64,000 bases of DNA from Kitasatospora setae KM-6054. Its GTDB lineage: Bacteria; Actinomycetota; Actinomycetes; Streptomycetales; Streptomycetaceae. The position numbers were made by a program, and so were the translations under genes. Location: positions 8,583,001 through 8,647,000 of the forward strand of contig NC_016109.1 in NCBI RefSeq assembly GCF_000269985.1. The letters run 5' to 3'. Each line of letters starts with the position of its first letter. The stretch's first letter is position 1. Below, piece by piece: positions 8,231-16,054 of the stretch. Under the pieces are notes generated by a model. The model saw only the letters and a program-made list of their open reading frames with translations. It was not told the DNA's origin and searched no databases.

Positions 8231-9448
8231 ATGCGCCAGGAGACGTCCGGTGGCCCGACCGACCGCGACCCGCGGTGCCCGTCCCGCCACCTGCCCCGAG
8301 ACCCCGGGTCGCTCGCCGACCCCTACCCCCTGCTGGAACAGCTGCGGACCGCCGGACCGGTGGTCCGGGTGCGCCTGTACGAGCGGTTCGACGTGTGGTG
8401 GGTGACCTCCTACGCGGCCGCCGTCGCCGCCCTGGACGTCCCCGACCTCGCCAGCGACCAACGGCACGTCCACCCGGACCTGGCCGCGCACGTGTCGCCC
8501 ATGCGCCTGGGCCTCATCGACAAGGACCCGCCCGACCACACCAGGCTGCGCGCCGAGGCCCTGCGCGCCTCCTCCGGCGGCGCCCTCCCGGCCTTCCGCC
8601 GGCACGCCGGGGCACGGTGCGCGGAACTCGTCGACGCCCTCGTCCCGGGCCGCACCACCGACCTCCTCCCCGCCCTGGTCGAGCCGCTGGTCGACGAGAC
8701 CACCGAAGCGTTCCTCGGCCTCCCGCACCGAGCCGACGCCGCGCTGCGCGCCCATGCCGACCGCCTGCTGCGCCCGATGGCGAGCGCCGACGCGCGCGCG
8801 GAGATCACCGAAGCCCGCCTGGCCCTGCGGCGGCACGTCCGCACCGACCCGCCGCCGGAGCCCGGGCACCGGAGCGCCGGCGGCCTGCGCGGTGACACGC
8901 CGTCGGACGAATGGGCCGACGTCCTGCTCCAGATGTACGGGGCCGGACGCCGCAGCACCACCGACTTCCTCGCCACGCTGCTGCTCGGCGCCCTCGCCCG
9001 GGAGGACTGGTCCGCGCGCTGCCGCACCCCGCGCGGCCGCCGGCTGCTCACCGACGAGTACCTGCGGTTCGACGGCCCGATCGTGCGCGGGGTCTGGCGC
9101 TTCGCCCGCACCGACACCGTCCTGGCGGGCACCCCGATCGCAGCCGGCGACATCGTGATCGTCTCGCTGGCCCTGGCCGACCGGGACCCCGCCGTCTTCC
9201 CCCGCCCGTCCCGTCCCGACCCGGAGCGCGCACCCAACCGCCACCTCCAGTTCGGCCACGGCGCCCACCGCTGCATCGGCGCGCCCCTCGTGCACGCCCT
9301 GGCGGACACCCTGCTCGACACCCTCGCCCGGCGGTTCCCCGAAGCGCGCACCCCGGAGGACGGCCCCGCCCACCGAACCGGCCGCGCCAGCGTCTTCCGC
9401 GGCCCCGCCGCGGTCCCGGCCGCACTCGGCCCCCGGTACCCGCGCTGA
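8231..9448 (+). CDS. Cytochrome P450
   Basis: A 405-residue bacterial P450. Visible landmarks are the I-helix segment YGAGRRSTTDF, the ExxR pair in DEYLRF, and the haem-binding loop FGHGAHRCIGAP with its cysteine ligand. The I-helix differs from the usual AGxxTT (AGRRSTT), so the oxygen-activation groove may be altered. The ATG at 8231 gives a normal P450 start (MRQETSGG, then RDPGSLADPYPLLEQL). The frame is open further upstream, but that part is not P450-like. No ferredoxin gene is adjacent. A tandem repeat and an operon of an unknown protein and an SDR follow. The substrate is unknown. Confidence 0.85.
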   Translation: MRQETSGGPTDRDPRCPSRHLPRDPGSLADPYPLLEQLRTAGPVVRVRLYERFDVWWVTSYAAAVAALDVPDLASDQRHVHPDLAAHVSPMRLGLIDKDPPDHTRLRAEALRASSGGALPAFRRHAGARCAELVDALVPGRTTDLLPALVEPLVDETTEAFLGLPHRADAALRAHADRLLRPMASADARAEITEARLALRRHVRTDPPPEPGHRSAGGLRGDTPSDEWADVLLQMYGAGRRSTTDFLATLLLGALAREDWSARCRTPRGRRLLTDEYLRFDGPIVRGVWRFARTDTVLAGTPIAAGDIVIVSLALADRDPAVFPRPSRPDPERAPNRHLQFGHGAHRCIGAPLVHALADTLLDTLARRFPEARTPEDGPAHRTGRASVFRGPAAVPAALGPRYPR

Positions 9449-9464
9449 CCCGCCCGCCCACTCG

Positions 9465-9523
9465 CCGGACCCGGACCCGGACCCGGACCCGGACCCGGAC
9501 CCGGACCCGGACCCGGACCCGGA
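9465..9523 (+). repeat. Tandem hexanucleotide repeat (CCGGAC), almost ten copies
   Basis: An uninterrupted run of CCGGAC fills 59 bases between the P450 stop (9448) and the ribosome binding site of the next gene (GTG at 9558). It is noncoding as annotated. Such a pure repeat is prone to slippage and could change the spacing between the two genes. Confidence 0.9.
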
Positions 9524-9557
9524 GCAGGCCCCGCAACCGCATCCGCTGGAGGAAGCC

Positions 9558-10508
9558 GTGAAACGTGTGGACATCGCCTGGCCCGCCCTCGGCGCGAAGG
9601 TCACCGCGACCCTCGCCGAAGACCTCAACCCCGAACTCGCCCGCGTCTGGTGGGACATGCTGCCCTACCGCAGCGTCCAGAGCCACGCCGTCGTCGCCGA
9701 CGGGCACTTCTACCACCTCGTCCCCGGCTCCGAACCCGTCCACGCCCCGCACCGGACATCCGAGGACCGCAGCCTCGCCCCCGACGGCAGCGTCTACCTC
9801 TCCCGCCTCCAGCACCTGCTGATCAAGTACGCCCCGCTCCTCGAACCCACCGTCTGCGCCCGCGTGGCCCGCGTCCCCGAGGAGGAGCTCCCGACCCTGC
9901 GCCAGGTCGCCGAACAGTCCTGGGAGTCGGTCTACCGCACCAAGCGGACCCTCGAAGTGCGGGTCACCCGCCACGGCGACCCCGGCGGGCACTGGCGGCT
10001 CCCCCGCCAAGCCGACGTCGCCGACCCCGAGGCCCAAGCCCTGCTCGACGACCTCCACGCGCACACCGAACGGGTCTGGCTCGCCCCGCCCGCCGACCTG
10101 CTCGCCCTGCACCGGGGCGACGTCCCGCTCGGCAGCCGCGGCCAGTACTTCTCCACCCTGGTCTACGTCAACGGGGAACTGCGCCTGCTCGGCTCCACCA
10201 CCCTCAACCCGCTCGTCGCCGCCACCTTCGACCCGGACGTCACCCTCGACGCGCTGCGCGCCCTGCTGCCCCGGCTCACCGCCATGCAGACCGACTTCCT
10301 CGGCCACTGCGGCTTCCACGACCTCCACGCCCTCGTGCACCGCACCCACCGGGTCCTGCCCGCCCTGCGGACCAAGGAGGAGTTCCGGTCGGTGACGGCC
10401 GCCCTCGCCCTCTACGTCAACTGCCTGCGCCGCTGGGCCCTGCACCACTTCCCCTGGCGGCACGGGGAGGAACACCGTTTCGCCCCCGCCGCGGACCGGG
10501 ACCGCTGA
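9558..10508 (+). CDS. Protein of unknown function with a cyclophilin-like (DUF3830-like) N-terminus
   Basis: A 316-residue cytoplasmic protein with no signal peptide or membrane segment. The first 65 residues (IAWPALGAKVTATLAEDLN, a WWDMLPYRSVQSHA stretch, then GHFYHLVPG) resemble the small cyclophilin-like barrel of DUF3830 proteins. The rest is not recognised and contains many Arg, His and Trp residues. The GTG at 9558 is preceded by GGAGGA at 9548. The SDR gene starts four bases after its stop, so the two are cotranscribed. The DUF3830 suggestion is a pattern impression and could be wrong. Confidence 0.6.
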   Translation: MKRVDIAWPALGAKVTATLAEDLNPELARVWWDMLPYRSVQSHAVVADGHFYHLVPGSEPVHAPHRTSEDRSLAPDGSVYLSRLQHLLIKYAPLLEPTVCARVARVPEEELPTLRQVAEQSWESVYRTKRTLEVRVTRHGDPGGHWRLPRQADVADPEAQALLDDLHAHTERVWLAPPADLLALHRGDVPLGSRGQYFSTLVYVNGELRLLGSTTLNPLVAATFDPDVTLDALRALLPRLTAMQTDFLGHCGFHDLHALVHRTHRVLPALRTKEEFRSVTAALALYVNCLRRWALHHFPWRHGEEHRFAPAADRDR

Positions 10509-10512
10509 CGCC

Positions 10513-11232
10513 GTGGACCTCGGACTCGACGGCCGCTGCTACCTGCTCACCGCGGCGAGCAGCGGACTCGGCTTCGCCGCCGCGCGGGCCCTGGTGGACG
10601 AGGGCGCCAAGGTCGTGCTCTGCGCACGCGACCCCGACCGGCTGCACCGGGCCGTCGACCGGCTCGCCCCCGGGCACGCCGTCGGCGTCGCCGCCGACCT
10701 GCTGGCCCCGACCACACCGGACCTGCTCCTCGACACCGCCCACCGGACCTTCGGCCGCCTCGACGGAGCCCTGCTCGGCACCGGGAGCAGCGCCCGCGGA
10801 ACCGTCCTCGACGCCACCGACCAGGACTGGCGCACCCACTTCGAGCTGCTGTTCCTCGCCGTCCTGCGCTGCGCCAGGACCATCGCCCCGGCCCTGCCCG
10901 CCGACGGGGCCCTCGCCCTGCTCCTGTCGACCTCCGCCAGGGCCCCGCTCCCCGGCTTCGCCCTCTCCACCGGGCTGCGCCCCGGCCTGGCCATGGCCGC
11001 CCGCAGCCTCGCCGCCGAACTCGGCCCCCGCGGCATCCGCGTCCTCTCCCTGCTCCCCGGCCGCTTCCCCACCGAAGGGGCGCCCCTCGAACCCACCGAG
11101 ACCTTCCCGGCCACCGCCCTGCGCCGCCCCGGCCGGCCCGAGGAGTTCGGCCGCACCGCCGCCTTCTGCCTCTCACCCGCCGCGAGCTACCTGACCGGCA
11201 CCGAGATCGTCGTCGACGGCGGAAAGCCCTGA
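10513..11232 (+). CDS. Short-chain dehydrogenase/reductase family protein with an atypical active site
   Basis: A 239-residue SDR. It has the nucleotide motif TAASSGLG near the N-terminus, the catalytic-serine strand LLLSTSARAPLPG, and the C-terminal YLTGTEIVVDGG ending typical of the family. The usual Tyr-x-x-x-Lys pair is missing: after the serine strand the sequence reads FALSTGLRPGL, placing Ser and Arg where Tyr and Lys are expected. A subgroup of SDRs with such changes exists, and some are enzymes of uncertain chemistry. The start is the GTG at 10513, four bases after the upstream gene, without a strong ribosome site, suggesting translational coupling. Confidence 0.8.
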   Translation: MDLGLDGRCYLLTAASSGLGFAAARALVDEGAKVVLCARDPDRLHRAVDRLAPGHAVGVAADLLAPTTPDLLLDTAHRTFGRLDGALLGTGSSARGTVLDATDQDWRTHFELLFLAVLRCARTIAPALPADGALALLLSTSARAPLPGFALSTGLRPGLAMAARSLAAELGPRGIRVLSLLPGRFPTEGAPLEPTETFPATALRRPGRPEEFGRTAAFCLSPAASYLTGTEIVVDGGKP

Positions 11233-11407
11233 CCGGGCCCGGCCGTCGGCGCCGCGATTCGGACATCCGTTCCCCCTTCACTCGTTCGTGAGAAGTCCGG
11301 AACAGCCGACCGGTGGTGCGACAGGGTGTTCGCGACGGCGCGCCGCCCGGGTTCGGGCGGCCCGCCCGGACCCGTCCGCCAGGAACCGCACTTCGAAGGA
11401 CAGCGCC

Positions 11408-12151
11408 ATGGACGACCCGACCCGCACCACCACCGGCACGCCGCCCTGGCGGGAGCGGCTGCGCACCCTGGGAGAGGACTTCGGGGGCTGCACGATCGAC
11501 GACGTCGCCGACGGCGAGGGCCGCCCGGAGGCGGCGGCCCACTTCGCCGGCACCGCCCTGGACGGCGCGGAGGGCCTCGCGGTGCTGCTCTCCTCCCCGT
11601 GGGCCCTGCACACCCCCGAACAGGTCGGCGCCGTCGCCGCCGCCCTGGAGGCCGTCCGGTACTACGCGGAGCTGGCGGAGGACCGGCTCCGCGACGTCCT
11701 GGCGGCGATGGAGCGGCGCGGTGACGTGCCGCCCTCCCGGGAGCTCGACGGTCCGCGCGGGGCACCCGCCCCGGAGCCGTCGCTGGACACCGCCGACCGG
11801 CTCTTCGCCCGGCTCTCCGCCGTGCCCCAGCAGCGGCCCATGCCCGGCACGTACGCCGAGGCGCTGCGGCTGACCGCCGAACAGCTCGCCGACCTGGTCG
11901 TCCCCGGCAGCGAGATCGAGATCGTCGAGGAGCCCGACCACGAGCAGCACCAGGGCTACGTGCAGCTCCAGTACCGGGGCGAGCAGTGGCGGCTGGGCTT
12001 CCACGTGTCCGAGGAGACCTGGTTCCTCGACGACTACCCGGGGGACTCCCCCCTGGTGGAGCTCGACAGCGTCCCCGGGCCGGCGGTCCACCCCGTCAAA
12101 CTCGCCGAGACGACCAGGGCCATGCTGGCCGAACTCACCGCGCGCCCCTGA
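11408..12151 (+). CDS. Hypothetical acidic protein
   Basis: A 247-residue soluble protein that I do not recognise. It is rich in Asp and Glu and mostly helical in appearance (WRERLRTLGEDFGGCTIDD, then YAEALRLTAEQLADLV). A C-terminal part (EQWRLGFHVSEETWFLDDYPG) looks like a beta-sheet domain. The ATG at 11408 follows GAAGGA by 6 bases. The 175-base gap from the SDR gene suggests its own promoter. No signal peptide, membrane helix or known motif is visible. Confidence 0.7.
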   Translation: MDDPTRTTTGTPPWRERLRTLGEDFGGCTIDDVADGEGRPEAAAHFAGTALDGAEGLAVLLSSPWALHTPEQVGAVAAALEAVRYYAELAEDRLRDVLAAMERRGDVPPSRELDGPRGAPAPEPSLDTADRLFARLSAVPQQRPMPGTYAEALRLTAEQLADLVVPGSEIEIVEEPDHEQHQGYVQLQYRGEQWRLGFHVSEETWFLDDYPGDSPLVELDSVPGPAVHPVKLAETTRAMLAELTARP

Positions 12152-12184
12152 CCCGCGCCCCCGGCCTCGGTTCGCGCCTCGGCC

Positions 12185-12231
12185 GGACGGGTTGAAGGCC
12201 GGACGGGTTGAAGGCCGGGCGGTTTTCAACC
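12185..12231. repeat. Tandem 16-base repeat carrying GGTTGAA plus an inverted copy
   Basis: A 16-base unit, GGACGGGTTGAAGGCC, occurs twice in tandem (12185-12200 and 12201-12216). The second GGTTGAA (12206-12212) is mirrored by TTCAACC at 12225-12231, making a hairpin-forming dyad. It lies between the stop of the hypothetical gene and the NsdA-like gene, so it could be a regulator site or a weak terminator. Confidence 0.55.
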
Positions 12232-12357
12232 GCGCTCCGATCCGAACGGGGCCGGGCGCCGAAGTCCTTCCGCAAGGGCCTCGGCGGTGGACGGGGCCAC
12301 CGGGGCAACCGGACCGGTGTCCGTCCTCCGCTGCTGTTCGTAGCGGGAGCACAAGTC

Positions 12358-13707
12358 ATGGAACACGTTCGTGAACCCAATCCGGCCTTGCGCCGGCACA
12401 TGGACGAAGCGGGCTGGAACGGGCCCGCCCTCGCCTCCGCCCTGGTGCGGGTGGCCCGGGAGAGCGGCATCCGGGTGGGCTACGACCGGAGCACGGTCGC
12501 GCACTGGCTGACCGGCACCCAGCCGCGCCCGCCCGGGCCCCGGCTGCTGGAGGAGGTGTTCACCCGCAAGCTCGGCCGCCCGGTCTCGATGGCCGACCTC
12601 GGCTTCGGCGCGGAACACCGGTGGCCGCCGCCCGGCGGCGGCCACCGGGAGGAGAGCGACCCCGTCCACGCCCTGCTGCGGCTGCACTGGCCGCAGGGCA
12701 GGCCCGGGACGACCGAGCCGCCCCATCCCGCGCTCTACGAGGTCCGCCCACTGCCCGGCCCCCGAGCCTCCGACCAGGCCGGCCCGTCCGGCTCGCCCGG
12801 CCCGGTGGGCGCCCGGATCACGCCGGTGGGCGGTCGGATCGGGCCGGGGCACGGGCGGGCGGTGCGGGAGCTCACCGCGTTCGGCACCCGCCACTACGAC
12901 GCGCACGGCGGCACCCCCGCCCGCAGCGTCCTGGCCGCCGGACTGCGCGAGCAGGCGCTGCCCTGGCTGCGACACTCCGGCGGCAGCCGGGCGCACACCG
13001 AACTGCTCACCGCCACCGCCCAGTTGGTCCGCGTCCTGGGCCGCACCTACGCCGACGACCACCTCCAGGGCGAGGCCCAGCGGCACTACCGGCTGGCGTA
13101 CCGGCTGGCCGCCGAGGCCGACGACCCGACCGGCCAGGCGATGGCCCTGCGCGACCAGAGCACCCTGGCCGGCTCGCTGCGCCACCCCCGCTACGCCGCC
13201 GACCTCGCCGCCGCCGCCCTCGCCCACCTGCCCGCCGCCGCCCCGCCCGGCGTCCGCGCCTTCGTCCTCGCCCAGTACGCCGTGGCCACCGCCCGGGACG
13301 GCCGGCCCCGGCCCGCGCTGCACGCCCTCGACGAAGCCCGACGCCTGATCCCCGCCGCCCCCGCCGGGGACGACCCGCTCGGCTACCCCGAAGCCGCGCT
13401 GCTCTACCAGGCCGCCCAGGTGCACCGCGCCCTGCGCGACCCCGCCGCCGCCCTCTCCGCCCTGCGCGCCTCACTGCGGCTGCGCCCGGACGGCGAGCAC
13501 CGCACCATCGGCCGCTCCCTGCTCGAACTCGCCCACCTCGAACTCGACACCGGCGACGTCCATCACGCCCGCCGCACCCACACCGCCTACCTCGCCCTCC
13601 CCCCGGGCCCGGCCTCGGCCCTCGCCCAGGCCGGCCGGGCCCGGCTGGAGAGCCGACTGGCCACCCTGCGGGAACGTCCGTCGCCTGCGCGCTCCCCCCT
13701 CCGCTGA
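12358..13707 (+). CDS. NsdA-like transcriptional regulator with TPR-type repeats
   Basis: A 449-residue protein with the build of streptomycete NsdA-type regulators, which affect differentiation and antibiotic production. The N-terminal DNA-binding part (residues 5-65: helices, then STVAHWLTGTQPRPPGPRLL, VFTRKLGRPVSMADLGF) is followed by a low-complexity Pro/Gly linker. The C-terminal half is a series of alpha-helical TPR-like repeats (DDPTGQAMALRDQSTLAGSL; YPEAALLYQAAQVHRAL). The ATG at 12358 follows GGGAG by about 8 bases. Upstream is a tandem GTTGAA repeat that may be its control site. The target genes are unknown; the nearby P450s and ThDP enzyme are candidates. Confidence 0.75.
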   Translation: MEHVREPNPALRRHMDEAGWNGPALASALVRVARESGIRVGYDRSTVAHWLTGTQPRPPGPRLLEEVFTRKLGRPVSMADLGFGAEHRWPPPGGGHREESDPVHALLRLHWPQGRPGTTEPPHPALYEVRPLPGPRASDQAGPSGSPGPVGARITPVGGRIGPGHGRAVRELTAFGTRHYDAHGGTPARSVLAAGLREQALPWLRHSGGSRAHTELLTATAQLVRVLGRTYADDHLQGEAQRHYRLAYRLAAEADDPTGQAMALRDQSTLAGSLRHPRYAADLAAAALAHLPAAAPPGVRAFVLAQYAVATARDGRPRPALHALDEARRLIPAAPAGDDPLGYPEAALLYQAAQVHRALRDPAAALSALRASLRLRPDGEHRTIGRSLLELAHLELDTGDVHHARRTHTAYLALPPGPASALAQAGRARLESRLATLRERPSPARSPLR

Positions 13708-13736
13708 CGCTCCGGCCAGCACCGCCACGCATCAGC

Positions 13737-13781
13737 GCGCACCGGCCCCGGCGGACGCGGTGTCCGCCGGAGCCGGTGCGC
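13737..13781. terminator. Strong bidirectional terminator between convergent genes
   Basis: Two 20-base arms (13737-13756 and 13762-13781) pair with one mismatch around a 5-base loop. The hairpin sits between the stop of the NsdA-like gene (13707) and the stop of the ThDP enzyme gene (13812), so it can serve both strands. Confidence 0.85.
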
Positions 13782-13811
13782 GGGGGAGGCGGGAAGGGGG
13801 AGGAGCGGGGG

Positions 13812-15491
13812 TCAGCTGCCGTCGGGCAGGAGCGCCTCGACGAGGCGGGGCCCGGGCTCCTCGAAGGCCCGGGTCAGGACGTCGTGGAGGGCGGTGGGGG
13901 TGTCGACGGTGTGGGACTCGATGCCCATGGCGTGGGCCAGCGAGGAGAAGCGGACGGCGGGCGAGACGAGGTCGAGGCCGGGCAGCGGCGGCGGGGTGGG
14001 GTCGTCGGGGCGCATCCGGTGCCAGTTGGTGTCCAGGACCTGGTAGCGGGTGTTGTTGACGACCAGGAAGGTGACCGGGAGGTGCTGGTGGGCGGCGTTC
14101 CACAGCGACTGCGGGGTGTAGAGCGCGGCGCCGTCGCCGACCACGCACAGCACCGGCGCTCCTCCGGCGGCGAGCGCGGCGCCGCACGCCGCGGGCATGG
14201 CCCAGCCGAGGCCGGCGTTGGCGGGCGCCAGGTAGCGGCCGGCGGTGGGCAGCCGCAGGTGGCGCCAGAGCGCGGGGCGGGTGGAGAGCGCCTCCTCGAC
14301 GAGGTAGGCGTCCCGGGGCAGGGTGTCGGCCACCACCCGGGCCACCGCGTCGTGGGTGAGCCGGGACGGGGCGGCCGCCACCGGATCGGGGGCGGGTCCG
14401 GCGGTGGCGGGGTGCGGCTGCCCGGGCGGGCGGCGGCGGGTGCCGATCGCGGCCCGCAGCGCGGCCAGGGTCGTGCCGACGTCGCCTACCACGCCCAGCC
14501 GCAGGGCCTGCTGCCGGCCGAGCGCGGCGGGGTCGGCGGTGATCTGGAGCAGCTCGACGCGTGCGGGGAGCAGCGGGGCCGGGGTGTAGACGTAGCCGGT
14601 GAGGGCGCGGCCGCCGACGACCAGGACGCGGTCGTGGCCGGCCAGGGAGGTGGCGAAGCCGTCGGGCCCGGCGTGCAGGAAGCCGCGCCAGAGCGGGTGG
14701 TCGGTGGGGAAGGGGTTGCTGCCGGGCCAACTGGGGCCGTAGACCGGGGCGTCGAGGAGTTCGGCGAGCCGCCGGCCCTCCTCGGCGGCGGTGCTGCCCG
14801 TCACCTCGTCGCCGTAGACCAGGGCGAGGCGTCCGGCGGGGGTGGCGAGCAGCAGGTCGGCCAGGTCGGTGACCTCGCCGCCGGCGGCGGGCAGCACGGT
14901 GGACCGGGCGGGCGCGCCGGGCCCGGCCTCGTCCAGGAAGTTGACGGGCAGGGAGAGGAACACCGGCCCGGTGGGGCGGGCGGCGGCGAGTTGGAAGGCG
15001 CGGCGGCCCATGACCGCCAACTCGTGTCGGCTGCGGGCCTCGTGGGACCACTTGACCAGCGGGGCGGCCAGTTCGGCGAGACGGCCGGAGAGCAGTGGCT
15101 CCTGGGCGATGTGCCGGTAGTCCTGCTGCCCGGCGGTGACGACCAGCGGGGTGCCGGCCGCCGCGGAGTTGGTGAGCACGCCCAGGCCGTTGCCGAGGCC
15201 CGCGGTGCTGTGCAGGTTGACGAAGGCCGGACGGCCGGTGAGCCGGGCGTAGCCGTCGGCCATGCCGACCGCGACGGCCTCGTGCAGGCCCAGGACGAAC
15301 CCGATCCCGGCGGGCTCCAGGCCGGCCAGCAGCGGGAGTTCGGTGGTGCCGGGGTTGCCGAAGACGTGCCGCACGCCCTCGGAGACGAGGACGTCGAGCA
15401 GGGCCTCGGTGCCGGTCACCTCGGGCGCGGGCCCCGGGCGCCGGCCGGGCGCGGGGACGAGGACGTCGGTGTGCGCGGTGCTGTTCAGCAT
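13812..15491 (-). CDS. Thiamine-diphosphate-dependent decarboxylase, benzoylformate decarboxylase-like
   Basis: A 559-residue ThDP enzyme with the three expected domains. The N-terminal PYR domain has FGNPGTTELPLL and the catalytic Glu region LGLHEAVAVGMADGYAR. The middle domain includes LVVGGRAL. The C-terminal PP domain carries the cofactor motif GDGAALYTPQSLWNAA and ends in VVNN. The GNPGTTE start and LHEAVAVGMADGYA match benzoylformate decarboxylases (MdlC), which turn an aryl glyoxylate into the aldehyde and CO2. If 4-hydroxybenzoylformate were the substrate, the product could feed pobA through 4-hydroxybenzaldehyde; that link is inference. The ATG at 15491 gives a normal start with a 20-residue leader. 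Confidence 0.82.
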   Translation of the reverse strand: MLNSTAHTDVLVPAPGRRPGPAPEVTGTEALLDVLVSEGVRHVFGNPGTTELPLLAGLEPAGIGFVLGLHEAVAVGMADGYARLTGRPAFVNLHSTAGLGNGLGVLTNSAAAGTPLVVTAGQQDYRHIAQEPLLSGRLAELAAPLVKWSHEARSRHELAVMGRRAFQLAAARPTGPVFLSLPVNFLDEAGPGAPARSTVLPAAGGEVTDLADLLLATPAGRLALVYGDEVTGSTAAEEGRRLAELLDAPVYGPSWPGSNPFPTDHPLWRGFLHAGPDGFATSLAGHDRVLVVGGRALTGYVYTPAPLLPARVELLQITADPAALGRQQALRLGVVGDVGTTLAALRAAIGTRRRPPGQPHPATAGPAPDPVAAAPSRLTHDAVARVVADTLPRDAYLVEEALSTRPALWRHLRLPTAGRYLAPANAGLGWAMPAACGAALAAGGAPVLCVVGDGAALYTPQSLWNAAHQHLPVTFLVVNNTRYQVLDTNWHRMRPDDPTPPPLPGLDLVSPAVRFSSLAHAMGIESHTVDTPTALHDVLTRAFEEPGPRLVEALLPDGS

Positions 15492-15606
15492 GGGTTTCTT
15501 CCCACTTGTCGGGACGGGACGGGGACGGGACGGGGGCGGGGTGGGGGCGGAGAGGGGGCGGGGTGACAGGGGGACGGGGGTGCGCTCGGGCAGGCCCGGC
15601 GCGGCG

Positions 15607-15792
15607 TCAGGAGCCTTGCTCCGGGTGGGAGTCCGGGCACTGCGGATTGCGGCACGGCCCGTGCTCCCAACGTTCGGTGCGGCGGCCGGCGGCGTCCCGG
15701 CCGCTCCCGGCGTGGACGGCCTCCACATGGGCGTTGCACCTGGCACAGGTGAGGTTCTTCGGCTTTCCGGAATGTCTTTCGACGGTGCTCAT
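15607..15792 (-). CDS. Small zinc-ribbon-like protein
   Basis: A 61-residue basic protein with two cysteine pairs, CARC (near residue 16) and CRNPQC (near residue 47), plus several histidines, arranged as in small zinc-binding proteins. It lies 115 bases upstream of the ThDP enzyme gene on the same strand. The start is the ATG at 15792. Streptomyces genomes hold many such small proteins of unknown role. Short length is the main uncertainty. Confidence 0.55.
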   Translation of the reverse strand: MSTVERHSGKPKNLTCARCNAHVEAVHAGSGRDAAGRRTERWEHGPCRNPQCPDSHPEQGS

Positions 15793-15963
15793 GCGTCGAA
15801 CCTAGGGCAGCCGGAGGATTCCGCAAATGCATTTCAACACTCCCCACGGCCGGAGGGGAGCACGCCCGGCGCACCAGGCGCTCGAACTGTTTCGGTGAGG
15901 ATTCTAATGAGCCCCGGTAAATGGGATCAGGTGCATTATCCAGGCCCATTCCGGGTGTGAAGT

Positions 15964-15977
15964 GTTGAATTGTTGAG
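15964..15977. promoter_or_regulatory. Tandem GTTGAA/GTTGAG half-sites upstream of the second P450
   Basis: GTTGAA at 15964-15969 is followed 8 bases on by GTTGAG at 15972-15977, in an AT-richer stretch about 80 bases before the P450 start. It matches the arrangement at 5916 and shares the hexamer with the repeats at 12191 and 12207. A single inverted copy (TTCAAC) lies at 15833-15838. Confidence 0.35.
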
Positions 15978-16054
15978 CGCATTGCGGGGCGTAAGTGCGA
16001 ACGTCATTCCGAGAACGGCCCGCGCGCCGACGCGGACGGTGCTACCTTGCCGCG

